Made by a program: the position numbers and the translations under genes. Under the pieces are notes generated by a model. That model saw only the letters and a list, made by a program, of their open reading frames with translations. It made no database searches and had not been told where the DNA came from. From the NCBI GenBank assembly GCA_949297805.1, contig CASFTG010000004.1, positions 1 through 64,000 on the forward strand: a stretch of 64,000 nt of DNA. The letters are read 5' to 3'. Origin of the DNA: an uncultured bacterium. Lineage in GTDB: Bacteria; Bacillota_I; Bacilli_A; RFN20; CAG-826. This document shows, one piece after another, positions 42,545 to 51,456 of the stretch (positions are counted from its first letter, which is position 1; each line of letters begins with the position of its first letter).

Positions 42545-43045
42545 ATGAAAGGTAAATACTCCTTGGTTCTGGAAAGGGTCTATCCGGAATACGAATCATC
42601 GTTTAAAAGGCTGAAGGCCCTGGATAAGAATGGGATCCTGGCTAATCGGGATCCGGATGAATGGGCGGTGAATAAGCTGGCGTTTGAGGCGGGATCGCAG
42701 TTTGTTCGGCTCTTCCTTGGCCTGATGGATGATTACTTTGATGGGGGCATTGGAGTGATTACCGTTGCCGAGATCAAGGGGATTGGCTTATTGGTCGAGG
42801 AACTGGGCTTAAGCCCAAGACGGGTTTATGACTGTTTCCTTGATGGCTTGGACATCAAGATGATGTCGATGGATGGGTATTCTTATTGGACCGAGGGGCA
42901 AAGGGAAGCGGCGGCGAGGCTATTTAGGAAACTCGGCAAGGCGGTCTATGCCGATATCCGGCAAGGGAAGGGGTTGGCCATCAGTTTGGAAACGCATCTA
43001 AGGAGGGAATGGTTATATGCAGCTGACGAAGGATATATTGATTGA
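42545..43045 (+). CDS. Unknown helical protein, first gene of a three-gene operon
   Basis: 166 residues, helical, soluble. Contains FVRLFLGLMDDYFDGGIGVI and LLVEELGLSPRRVYDCFLDG. No known domain. The start follows GGAGAGAAG. It overlaps the next gene by 29 nt, whose strong ribosome binding site (AAGGAGGG) lies within it. Confidence 0.6.
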   Translation: MKGKYSLVLERVYPEYESSFKRLKALDKNGILANRDPDEWAVNKLAFEAGSQFVRLFLGLMDDYFDGGIGVITVAEIKGIGLLVEELGLSPRRVYDCFLDGLDIKMMSMDGYSYWTEGQREAAARLFRKLGKAVYADIRQGKGLAISLETHLRREWLYAADEGYID

Positions 43046-43577
43046 GTATCTGGGATTCCTTGGGGTTAAGGAGGAATCGATCATAAGCATTGCTAAAGGG
43101 AAGTGGTGCTGGTATGTATCGATTAAGAAGGATCCGTATCTTTTTGATTCCGTTAATGATATCGATAAGCTCCCTTATATCATCCAGGCCCTTGATAAGA
43201 CGTTCAGTGTTACCCCTGAGAAGTGGATGAAGAAGGGATGCTATGAGTTCCGGGTCTCCGCTGGCAGCCGGCACCCCGTGATGGAGTATGGGGATGTTAA
43301 AGACCTATTCCTTCACCTAAAGAAGATTGGTTTCCATATCGATCCCTTAATGATTGAGGATGATGGGTATGTCTTAAGGATCAAGACAATGATTGATGAT
43401 TCAGCCGTCGATTTGGAATATCGGGTGAACCAGTTAAAGGAACTGGAGAAGGATATCCGCGATCGAGGCTGGGGGTATCGGATGAATGAACTAAGCGCCA
43501 ATAGTTATGAATTCATCATCAGTTACCGTTGTCATCTCGACTCAGGCTTCGGTAGGGCAGCAAATGAAACTGTCTAA
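43017..43577 (+). CDS. Unknown protein, tandem paralogue A
   Basis: 186 residues, beginning MQLTKDILIEYLGFLGV. It shares its layout with the next gene: short helix, WYVSIKKDPYLFD (compare FYVSLWKEHYLLD), LPYIIQALDKTF (compare FPRIIEVLNRSF), YEFRVSAGS (compare FAFRVSKES), LKKIGFHI (compare LKRIGYRL). AAGGAGGG fixes the start at 43017. Function unknown. Confidence 0.6.
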   Translation: MQLTKDILIEYLGFLGVKEESIISIAKGKWCWYVSIKKDPYLFDSVNDIDKLPYIIQALDKTFSVTPEKWMKKGCYEFRVSAGSRHPVMEYGDVKDLFLHLKKIGFHIDPLMIEDDGYVLRIKTMIDDSAVDLEYRVNQLKELEKDIRDRGWGYRMNELSANSYEFIISYRCHLDSGFGRAANETV

Positions 43578-44184
43578 AGCGTTATTGAAGTCCTATCTTA
43601 AGGGGATGGAGGTCAATCCCCTTTCGATTGAAGGGATAAGAGAGAATAAGATGGTGTTCTATGTTTCCCTATGGAAAGAACATTACCTATTGGATGAACG
43701 GCATCATGTCAATCGCTTCCCGCGGATCATCGAGGTATTGAATCGGTCGTTTGATGCCGAGGAGGTGGAGTCCCTTATAGATGGATGCTTTGCCTTTAGA
43801 GTGAGTAAGGAAAGCCATGAATCGACGATGGATATTGATGATGAACTAGACCTCTTTGCTCGTTTAAAGCGGATCGGTTACCGCCTCACCCCTGAATACA
43901 TCCATGACGATGGCCATCGATTGATGTTTGAAACCAAACTCGGAAGTGAGGTGATCTTACCGGTCGATACCCGTAAGCAGCTGATGTGGGAGTTCGTGGA
44001 GTATGTTGAGTCTAAGGGATACGGATGCGACGTTTGCTTCTACCATCGAGGGCCGGTTTGTTCGTGTCATATATCAACGGAGAGCATCAAAGCCGGACGA
44101 TTTGATTTCCGACCGTCTTGGTATAGGTTTGAGATTACCTATGATCCTTTGCCTATGGCAAATAATGGCCTATCCAATAAATAA
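43564..44184 (+). CDS. Unknown protein, tandem paralogue B
   Basis: 206 residues from the ATG at 43564 (MKLSKALLKSYLKGMEV), which aligns with the start of paralogue A. A longer frame to 43507 exists but would lie deeper inside the previous gene and spoil this alignment. Overlaps paralogue A by 14 nt. The C-terminal region has a Cys-rich stretch (CDVCFYHRGPVCSCH) that paralogue A lacks. Function unknown. Confidence 0.6.
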   Translation: MKLSKALLKSYLKGMEVNPLSIEGIRENKMVFYVSLWKEHYLLDERHHVNRFPRIIEVLNRSFDAEEVESLIDGCFAFRVSKESHESTMDIDDELDLFARLKRIGYRLTPEYIHDDGHRLMFETKLGSEVILPVDTRKQLMWEFVEYVESKGYGCDVCFYHRGPVCSCHISTESIKAGRFDFRPSWYRFEITYDPLPMANNGLSNK

Positions 44185-44239
44185 ATTGACGGTTAATCAA
44201 TTTGGTCTTAAACTTAATTAACCTTCAAAGGAGGCCATT

Positions 44240-45151
44240 ATGAAAGCCTATCCCCTCCTTCTTTTGACGTTAGTTGGGGCGTCGTTATGCCCAAACTACG
44301 CCAGCACGTCCGTTTATGCCGAGGCGGCAGAAACTCCTTCGACCATCGCCATAACCCCAACGGGGTTAGAGAGCTGCGAGGTTGTTTCTGCCCTGAATGT
44401 TGAGGTGAGTTATTCGTTGACCAACCCCGATCCAAGCAAGTTATCGACTGAGGATTATCTACCCAACAACTCGGTCGCGACTTATAGCTTGGAGGGACTG
44501 GGCAGCATCAATATCACCGAGGTTTCTTTCTCTGCGAAAAGCCCAATAAGCAACGCCAATTTTTATATCGCCTATTATTTGAACGACGGTGATAGAGTAA
44601 GGCAATATTCGGGATTCGATACTTTAGCAGGTAAATCCACAAGCGATGATTATCTGGACTTAATCGCCCCGTTCGAATACCCCATCGAAAATGCGGAGAA
44701 GTTCCGTTTCGAGATACAGATGTTAGCCGGTTCGTTCTATGTCCAATCACTTACCGTCATCTACGAAGAATCGATGGATCCGTTTGCTAAGGCTATGCTT
44801 AGCGACCTAAGCTGTGACGCAAGCGGAGTGACTCCGCCATCGGGGGAGGAGTGGGACGCCGCTAGAGAGGCGTTTGAGGCCTTGGGTGCCGAAGAGCAGG
44901 GCAAGTACATGAATGCCGAAGCGGACCCCAATGGAGACGTTTACCAGAGGGTTGTCGCTAAATACGATTACATTCTCTCGAAGTATGGGACCGAGAAGTA
45001 TGTGAAATTCTTGGGGAGAGATGTTAAAAATAATGTGGTCTTCACGAAGCTTTACAACAGCTTTGATATCGTTGCTTGGACTGGGTTGTGCATTGTTGGG
45101 GTGGCGATGATTGTTTTCTTACTGGTGGCAAGGAAAAGGATAAACAACTAA
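44240..45151 (+). CDS. Secreted protein with C-terminal membrane anchor
   Basis: 303 residues. Signal peptide (about 1-28, ending near SVYAEAAE), a beta-rich ectodomain (about 35-180), a helical stretch and one C-terminal transmembrane helix (VAWTGLCIVGVAMIVFLLVA) with an RKRINN tail. The same plan, including an acidic region before the anchor, is seen in the larger protein at 2353. AAAGGAGG precedes the ATG. No enzymatic motif; probably surface-exposed ligand binding. Confidence 0.65.
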   Translation: MKAYPLLLLTLVGASLCPNYASTSVYAEAAETPSTIAITPTGLESCEVVSALNVEVSYSLTNPDPSKLSTEDYLPNNSVATYSLEGLGSINITEVSFSAKSPISNANFYIAYYLNDGDRVRQYSGFDTLAGKSTSDDYLDLIAPFEYPIENAEKFRFEIQMLAGSFYVQSLTVIYEESMDPFAKAMLSDLSCDASGVTPPSGEEWDAAREAFEALGAEEQGKYMNAEADPNGDVYQRVVAKYDYILSKYGTEKYVKFLGRDVKNNVVFTKLYNSFDIVAWTGLCIVGVAMIVFLLVARKRINN

Positions 45152-45265
45152 GGCCGATTTTCGATATTGTTGGAGGCAGTTTGAACAAAGCACAAATATG
45201 ACATTTCAACGGATCACAGCCATTAATTTGGTTGTCCTTAATTTCGGATACTTAGAGAATTCTTT

Positions 45266-45293
45266 TTGATACTTAACCTCTAGGTTGTAAAAT
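45266..45293 (+). promoter_or_regulatory. Promoter of the restriction-modification operon, predicting a leaderless mRNA
   Basis: TTGATA (45266-45271), a 16-bp spacer and TAAAAT (45288-45293), 7 nt before the ATG at 45301; no Shine-Dalgarno sequence. GATACTTA also occurs at 45247, so a repeated site overlaps the -35. Confidence 0.6.
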
Positions 45294-45300
45294 TCGAGTT

Positions 45301-46290
45301 ATGGATGGAACGCCAATGGCTACCATTGAGCCTGATATGGAATACGAAATTGATATTCCTTTGTTGGACTTGCTGCTTAAGGATCAGACCACCGGGCAGA
45401 GCATCATTTTCGCAACCGACAATTACAAGAGCAAGGGCTATGAACCCAAAGACCATATAACCTCATCTATTTTGATGTCTAAGAAAAGGAAAATCATTCG
45501 TCCTAGGGTCGAGAAAAGCAAGGCCGAGCAACAAACTCGGTCTAAAGCAAAAGGCGAGGTCTTTACTCCGTCTTGGATTTGCAACAAGCAGAACAATCTT
45601 ATTGATCGGGCTTGGTTTGACGGCGACCCCGGGTTTAATCAGGAAACCGAAAATGGCTGGGTGACCTGCTCCGGGAAAATAGATTTTCAGCGCTATAACA
45701 AAAAATGGGAAGATTACGTTAATGATATCCGTTTGGAAATAACGTGTGGCGAAGCCCCTTACCTTACTAGTCGCTATGACACTGTTACTGGCGAATTTAT
45801 CCGGCCATTTGATAGAGTCGGATTATTGGATCGCAAGCTCCGTGTTATAAGCGAGAACGTCGATGATGAGGCTACTTGGATTGAATGGGCCAAGAAGGCC
45901 TACCAATCCATTTATGGATATGAATACCAAGGTGATAACCTGCTGATTGCCAGGGAGAACCTTTTGCTTGATTTCATTGAGTATTACACGGAAAAATTCT
46001 CGGCTAAACCGTCCGGCCCACTTTTGGAGCAAATTGCCTTGATTATTACTTGGAATGTCTTTCAAATGGACGGCCTTAAGTTTGTTGTTCCCGAAAGTTG
46101 CACTTGCATATATCGCGAAAGTCTTGATCTTCACACTGGCAAAACAATAAGGATGAGTTATCCTTGCGAAGGGTGCAAGAGCAACAACCCCAACCGTCAC
46201 AATGGCAAATATTGTTATGTTATGGATTGGGTGAAAGGAACTAAAATACGTTTTATTGGATTAATGAGCGGAGGATTATCTAATGTCTAA
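45301..46290 (+). CDS. Restriction-modification methylase, small subunit (split N6-adenine MTase)
   Basis: 329 residues. GEVFTPSWICNKQNNLID (about 84-101) is the F-x-TP-type AdoMet-domain entry segment of Eco57I-like and type I adenine methylases. GEAPYLTSRYDTVTGE (about 152-167) and a four-Cys cluster (CTCIY ... CEGCKSN) follow. The catalytic NPPY motif is not here but in the next gene, which overlaps by 8 nt, so the methylase function appears split over two chains. I recall similar pairs annotated as restriction subunit M in gut bacteria. Confidence 0.65.
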   Translation: MDGTPMATIEPDMEYEIDIPLLDLLLKDQTTGQSIIFATDNYKSKGYEPKDHITSSILMSKKRKIIRPRVEKSKAEQQTRSKAKGEVFTPSWICNKQNNLIDRAWFDGDPGFNQETENGWVTCSGKIDFQRYNKKWEDYVNDIRLEITCGEAPYLTSRYDTVTGEFIRPFDRVGLLDRKLRVISENVDDEATWIEWAKKAYQSIYGYEYQGDNLLIARENLLLDFIEYYTEKFSAKPSGPLLEQIALIITWNVFQMDGLKFVVPESCTCIYRESLDLHTGKTIRMSYPCEGCKSNNPNRHNGKYCYVMDWVKGTKIRFIGLMSGGLSNV

Positions 46291-49200
46291 TTTCGATTTC
46301 AACAACACCTTTAGTTATAAGTTGATTTACGTATTTCGCATTAACGATGAACGTCATTCTGGCTATCTTAAGATTGGCGATGCTACTATCCATACCGATA
46401 AGGATTTTTCCGAACTTCCGCCAAATTGTCATGATTTGAATAATGCTGCAAAACAAAGAATAGCCGACTATACGAATACTGCCGGAATCCCCTTTGATTT
46501 GTTATATACCGAAATTGCGGTCTATAAGAACACTGATCCAAACAGCGAAAAGTTCGGCAAGGTGCTCGCTTTTCGCGATTATGACGTTCATTCCGTTCTG
46601 AAAAGGTCAGGCATTTCTCAAAAGTTCTTCGATACTGGTAAGAGACAAAATGAGTGGTTTGAATGCGATCTCGCGACCGCCAAAGAAGCGATAAAAGCAG
46701 TCAAAAATAATCAGTCTGCACTCGATGGATCTCAGATAACCACCGGGCAAAGTCCAATCGTTTTCCGTCCGGAACAGATCGCTGCAATCGAGAAAACCAT
46801 TAAACAATTCAAAAACAGCGATCGAATGCTCTGGAACGCAAAGATGCGTTTCGGGAAAACATTGACCGCGTTGGAAATAGCAAAGAGGAACGAGTATCCC
46901 CGAACCATCATCATGACTCATAGGCCGGTCGTTAATAAAGGCTGGTATGATGATTTCCAAAAAATATTTTACGATCGCGACGATTACGCTTTTGGATCGA
47001 AAACCATGGGGCGAAGCCTTGAAGATCTCGAAGCCAGCGGCAAGAAATATGTTTATTTTGTATCGATTGAAGACTTGCGGGGGTCCAAGAGGGTCGGTGG
47101 CGAATACGACAAGAACGAGGATATATTTGATACCAACTGGGATTTTGTTATAGTCGACGAAGCGCACGAGGGTACTAAAACCGATCTCGGTAAAGCTGTT
47201 TATAAGGCCGTTATCAAGCCGGATGATGAGGAACATATAACTAAAACTTTGGAACTTTCCGGCACCCCGTTTAACCTTTTGGTTGATTACGAAAACGGTG
47301 AGATTTTCACATGGGACTACATCATGGAGCAGCAGGCGAAGCAAGACTGGGCTCGCAATCATTTTGGTGACAGCAACCCGTACGAAGATTTGCCTAAGCT
47401 TAATATCTTCACCTATCATCTCGAGGACAGTTTCAAGAAATATGTTGATTTAGAAGACAGAGCCTTCAAGTTTGGCGAGTTCTTCCGCGTTTGGACTGGC
47501 GATATTTTTAAAGATTATGAACGCATGCCTGAAGGCGCTGCTGTCGGAGATTTCGTTCATGAAGATGATGTAAAAGCTTTCCTTAATTTGATTTGCGAGG
47601 AGAGTGATACGACCAATTATCCTTTCTCTACTGAGCGATATCGCGAGTACTTCCGCCATACTCTATGGGTCGTGCCTGGCGTCAAAGAAGCAAAAGCTTT
47701 ATCTAAGTTGCTTCATGCTCATCCGGTATTCTCTCAGTTTGAGATTGTTAACGTGGCTGGCGATGGTGACGAAGAAATCGATAGTCGGGATGCTTTGAGG
47801 GCAGTTAAAAATGCTTTCGGATCGGATCCGAGTTCTACTTATACGATTACGCTTTCTTGTGGTCGGTTGACTACTGGAGTTTCCGTTCCTGAATGGACTG
47901 CTGTTTTGATACTCGCGGGATCATATTCCACCCAAGCGAGTCAATACCTTCAAACTATTTTCAGGGTTCAAACCCCGGCGAATATCAACGGCAAGATGAA
48001 GGAGAACTGCTATGTGTTCGATTTTGCTCCTGATCGAACTCTAAAAATGGTCGCTGAGAGCGTTCAGCTTTCCCAAAAGGGAGCGGGGTCTGTCTCGGCA
48101 GAAGTTTGTCTTGGCAAGTTCCTTAATTTTTGTCCAATCATTTCGGTTCAGGAATCCGAAATGAAGGAATTTAAGGTTTCCTATCTTCTCCAAGAACTTA
48201 AGAGGGCCTATGTCGAGCGCGTAGTAAGAAATGGTTTCGACGACATTCGACTATATAACAATGACAGCCTTCTTAAACTTACCGATATCGAGCTTAAGGA
48301 CTTCAAAGACCTGGAATCCAAGGTTGGCTCATCGAGGGCTCATGGTAGACTCCAGAATATTGACATTAACGCCGAAGGGTTTACTGACGAGCAGTACGAG
48401 CGATTTAAGAAGCTTAAGAAAAAGAAAAAGAATGAGCGGACCCCAGAGGAAGAGAAAGAACTTGAGGAGGCCCGAAAACGAAATGCGCAGCGACGAAATG
48501 CTATTGCCATTCTCCGCTCCATCTCCATCCGGATACCGTTGCTTGTTTATGGAGCTGATGTGCCGGTTGAGCAAGATATCACAGTCGATTCCTTTGTCGA
48601 TTTAGTCGACTCCAATTCCTGGAAAGAATTCATGCCGGACGGGGTCACCAAATCCGTATTCAGGAAATTTACCAAATATTACGATAAGGACGTTTTTGCC
48701 GCGTCGACTAGCCGCGTTAGGCGTTTCGCTAAATCGGCTGACGAGCTTGAGCCGACTGAACGGATTAAAAAACTCGCGGAATTGTTCACAACTTTCCGCA
48801 ACCCCGATAAAGAAACGGTCCTGACCCCTTGGCGCGTAGTCAACATGCATATGTCTGAGACTATTGGAGGGTACGATTTTTGGAACGATGATCATTCGGA
48901 AGAGATTAATGAACCGCGTTTTGTCAACCATAAGGGTATAACGGACAAGATTTTCCGTGATCCAAATGGCAAAGTGCTCGAGATTAATTCGAAATCCGGT
49001 CTTTATCCCTTATATCTCGCTTATACTTTCTACAGGGCTAAATGCGATAATTGCAAAGAAGACGAGTTGACACTCGAAAAACGTTTGGAAATTTGGGATG
49101 AGGTGGTAAAAGACAACATTTATGTAGTTTGCAAGTCTAAGATGGCTAAGCAAATTACTAAACGGACCTTATTGGGGTATCGAGAAGGAAGAATAAACGC

Positions 49201-50329
49201 CAGAGCATTCGATGACCTTATCCAGAAATTAAGATATAAATCCGATAAGTTCGTGAACAAAGTTACTCTTGGCAAAACATGGAGTAGGGAGGCAACCAAA
49301 ATGAAGTTCTCTGCAGTAGTAGGCAATCCCCCATATCAAGGAGTTAATCACCAACAGATTTATCCTTTCTTCTATTTAGCGTCTATTGCTCTCGGCCATT
49401 TTGTGTCGCTCATATTCCCGATTGGATGGCAACAGCCTTCTAACGCCAATAACTTGGCGAAATTGAATAATGTTCGAGTCAAGCGGGACCCGCGCATTAG
49501 GTTTATTAATAACGTCCAAAATGTTTTCCCAGGTATTTCGGGAGCTGAATGGGTCAACATTATCCTTTGGCAAAAAGATTTTGATAACAAACTTCATGGT
49601 TCACAAAACGTATATACGAACGGTGAAGATTTGAAGGTTATCGAACTGCCTATCAATCAAGATAGTGTGGAAAAGCCAGCCGAAATTGTCAAGCTTTGTG
49701 AAATCGTTCAAAATTCAACAGGATTTATATCCCTGCAAACGCAAACTTCGACGTCAAAACCTTATGGATTGAGAAAGAATGCTTTTGGAATGTGGGAAGA
49801 ATATAACATTGAGCCTATGCACAGCGAAAAAACCAGCGAAGACGATATTGCAGTCTATGGTTCAAATGGAAGGATCATGTACGCGCCGCAAAATTATAAG
49901 TTTCCGAAAATGTCGCCGCGTCTTCACAAATACAAGGTTTTCGTTGGCTCGGCTTGGGGAAATATGGACGAGAAGTCTGGGCTCGGTGGATCGTACGCTA
50001 ACATTATTTTAGCCGGCCCTAACGATGCCTGCACGGAAACATACCAAGAATCGGGATCATTCGATGATCTTGAAACGGCCAGAAAACACGCGAAATTTCT
50101 CATGACAAAGTTCTGCAGAGCTTGTCTATATTTAAATAAATTTAGTCAAATGTCTACCCAATCTTGGGCCGCAGTTCCTATTCAAGATTACCATGAGGAT
50201 TGGTGGAATTTGTCAATTGAGGAGATTGATGACAAATTGTTTATAAAATATAATGTCCCAGAAGACATTGTTAAATTTATTAAAAAACATATTCAAACTA
50301 AATTTGAGAGTAATATTATTAATTTTTAA
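46283..50329 (+). CDS. Large restriction-modification protein: GIY-YIG-like, SF2 helicase and N6-adenine methylase
   Basis: 1348 residues. The N-terminal 130 residues open with LIYVFRINDERHSGYLKIGDA, a GIY-YIG/T5orf172-like pattern suggesting a nuclease. The SF2 translocase follows with MRFGKTLTA (Walker A, about 185), VIVDEAHEG (DEAH, about 290), SGTPFNLL (motif III, about 326) and LQTIFRVQTP (motif VI, about 557). From about 1010 the methylase core shows VVGNPPYQG (motif IV) and a target-recognition-like C-part (MSPRLHKYKVFVGSAWGN). Together with 45301 this resembles single-chain Eco57I/ISP-type systems that cut and methylate DNA. The reading frame is intact. Confidence 0.75.
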   Translation: MSNFDFNNTFSYKLIYVFRINDERHSGYLKIGDATIHTDKDFSELPPNCHDLNNAAKQRIADYTNTAGIPFDLLYTEIAVYKNTDPNSEKFGKVLAFRDYDVHSVLKRSGISQKFFDTGKRQNEWFECDLATAKEAIKAVKNNQSALDGSQITTGQSPIVFRPEQIAAIEKTIKQFKNSDRMLWNAKMRFGKTLTALEIAKRNEYPRTIIMTHRPVVNKGWYDDFQKIFYDRDDYAFGSKTMGRSLEDLEASGKKYVYFVSIEDLRGSKRVGGEYDKNEDIFDTNWDFVIVDEAHEGTKTDLGKAVYKAVIKPDDEEHITKTLELSGTPFNLLVDYENGEIFTWDYIMEQQAKQDWARNHFGDSNPYEDLPKLNIFTYHLEDSFKKYVDLEDRAFKFGEFFRVWTGDIFKDYERMPEGAAVGDFVHEDDVKAFLNLICEESDTTNYPFSTERYREYFRHTLWVVPGVKEAKALSKLLHAHPVFSQFEIVNVAGDGDEEIDSRDALRAVKNAFGSDPSSTYTITLSCGRLTTGVSVPEWTAVLILAGSYSTQASQYLQTIFRVQTPANINGKMKENCYVFDFAPDRTLKMVAESVQLSQKGAGSVSAEVCLGKFLNFCPIISVQESEMKEFKVSYLLQELKRAYVERVVRNGFDDIRLYNNDSLLKLTDIELKDFKDLESKVGSSRAHGRLQNIDINAEGFTDEQYERFKKLKKKKKNERTPEEEKELEEARKRNAQRRNAIAILRSISIRIPLLVYGADVPVEQDITVDSFVDLVDSNSWKEFMPDGVTKSVFRKFTKYYDKDVFAASTSRVRRFAKSADELEPTERIKKLAELFTTFRNPDKETVLTPWRVVNMHMSETIGGYDFWNDDHSEEINEPRFVNHKGITDKIFRDPNGKVLEINSKSGLYPLYLAYTFYRAKCDNCKEDELTLEKRLEIWDEVVKDNIYVVCKSKMAKQITKRTLLGYREGRINARAFDDLIQKLRYKSDKFVNKVTLGKTWSREATKMKFSAVVGNPPYQGVNHQQIYPFFYLASIALGHFVSLIFPIGWQQPSNANNLAKLNNVRVKRDPRIRFINNVQNVFPGISGAEWVNIILWQKDFDNKLHGSQNVYTNGEDLKVIELPINQDSVEKPAEIVKLCEIVQNSTGFISLQTQTSTSKPYGLRKNAFGMWEEYNIEPMHSEKTSEDDIAVYGSNGRIMYAPQNYKFPKMSPRLHKYKVFVGSAWGNMDEKSGLGGSYANIILAGPNDACTETYQESGSFDDLETARKHAKFLMTKFCRACLYLNKFSQMSTQSWAAVPIQDYHEDWWNLSIEEIDDKLFIKYNVPEDIVKFIKKHIQTKFESNIINF

Positions 50330-50358
50330 TCTTTAATATTATTAAATGTATAATAGTT

Positions 50359-51038
50359 ATGGAAGAAGTTATACATGTGGATCGCGGCGATCCGCTTACG
50401 ATTATTAAGCCAGACTTTTGCCCTCATTGTCACAAAGGAATCAGCCCTGTCGTTAGAGAGCAGACTATTTTGAATAATCATGATTTATTTTGGCTTTATG
50501 TGTGTTTTCAATGCCCTGTATGCCAAGAAGCGTTCTTCTGTAGCTATTCTCTTAATATATCTAACCGTTTTGATGTATCACGCCTATCTCATAAGCAGCT
50601 ATATTATTCGCAGATTATCGGCGGTTGTGGTGTTGTCCGGACTTTTCCAAGGAAATAAAAGAGATTAGTCCTCTGTTTGTTGAGATTTACAATGATGCTT
50701 CCAAGGCAGAGCAAAGTGGCTTGCTTTCTATCGTTGGCTTGGGCTATCGCTTAGCATTTGAACACCTTATTAAGGACTATTGCATAAAATGTCATCCTAA
50801 CGATCGAGATGAGATTATCAAGATGCCTATATCAAAATGCATTCAAAACTTTCTTGGCCAAGATATAAAAGACATATTCAATAGGGCAACATGGCTTGGG
50901 AACGATTTTTCCCATTACGAGTCAAAACATCCTGACATGAATTTGAATGATTTGAAGGCGGTAATCGACATTTGTATTTCCGATATTGAAATGCGGTTAA
51001 AAAAGCAATTCTACATGGACCATATAAATAAGTTGTGA
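50359..51038 (+). pseudogene. Zinc-ribbon DUF4145 protein, frameshifted
   Basis: The first frame gives FCPHCHKGISP and CFQCPVCQEAFFC (a four-Cys zinc ribbon) and stops at 50658. The second frame (from 50625) continues with the DUF4145 core KEIKEISPLFVEIYNDASKA, GYRLAFEHLIKDYCI and ends at 51038. One extra A near 50652 (CCAAGG to CCAAAGG) gives the expected FPKEIKEISP join. DUF4145 proteins often accompany restriction and other defence genes, as here. A TATAAT box lies 4 nt before the ATG. Confidence 0.75.
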
Positions 51039-51389
51039 TGTTTGTGACGAAATCAAAGACGCAAGGCATAATTTACATTGGGACATCTCAAATGTTCCGT
51101 TCTTCCCAACTGATAACTTTTGACTGACTGGTTCGCCTTCTTTTGTATAATCTAGTAATTGGCGTGGGATACGGCGGATGATCATGTTCCAACTTCCCAA
51201 TAGTATTTCGTTGTGGCCAGATGTAGATATAGATTGATACTTCGCCTATGTTGCTCTTCTTTGGTCTTTTGCCGAAACTCCATTTTGCTGAATGAACGAA
51301 AAGGCAGGTGATAATGGGACTCCTCTGATTACGCTACTTTGTGCATTGAACTATCGCTTTTTATTTGAACGTTTATGATATACTTTTCT
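51039..51389. other. Spacer between defence operons with a possible reverse-strand gene relic
   Basis: No intact forward gene. On the reverse strand, about 51230-50997, one frame reads sensibly (IIRRIPRQLLDYTKEGEPVS) but lacks a start signal and runs into the DUF4145 gene. Probably a relic. Confidence 0.35.
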
Positions 51390-51441
51390 TGACCGGAAAG
51401 GTCTTATACATAGATTCCTCGTTTACGCAAGCGAGGGATCG
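51390..51441 (+). promoter_or_regulatory. Two hairpins in the leader of the helicase operon
   Basis: GACC-GGAAA-GGTC (51390-51402) and GATTCCTCG paired with CGAGGGATC (51413-51441, 11-nt loop) lie directly before the AAAGGAGA ribosome binding site. A TATACT box at about 51379-51384 could start this leader. Leader structure this close to the ribosome binding site may control translation. Confidence 0.45.
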
Positions 51442-51456
51442 CAAAGGAGAATTCTT

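Noticed and set aside
47000-47420. Reverse-strand 270-codon frame (46607-47419) inside the restriction helicase gene
   Set aside because: Antisense to helicase motifs that are intact on the forward strand.
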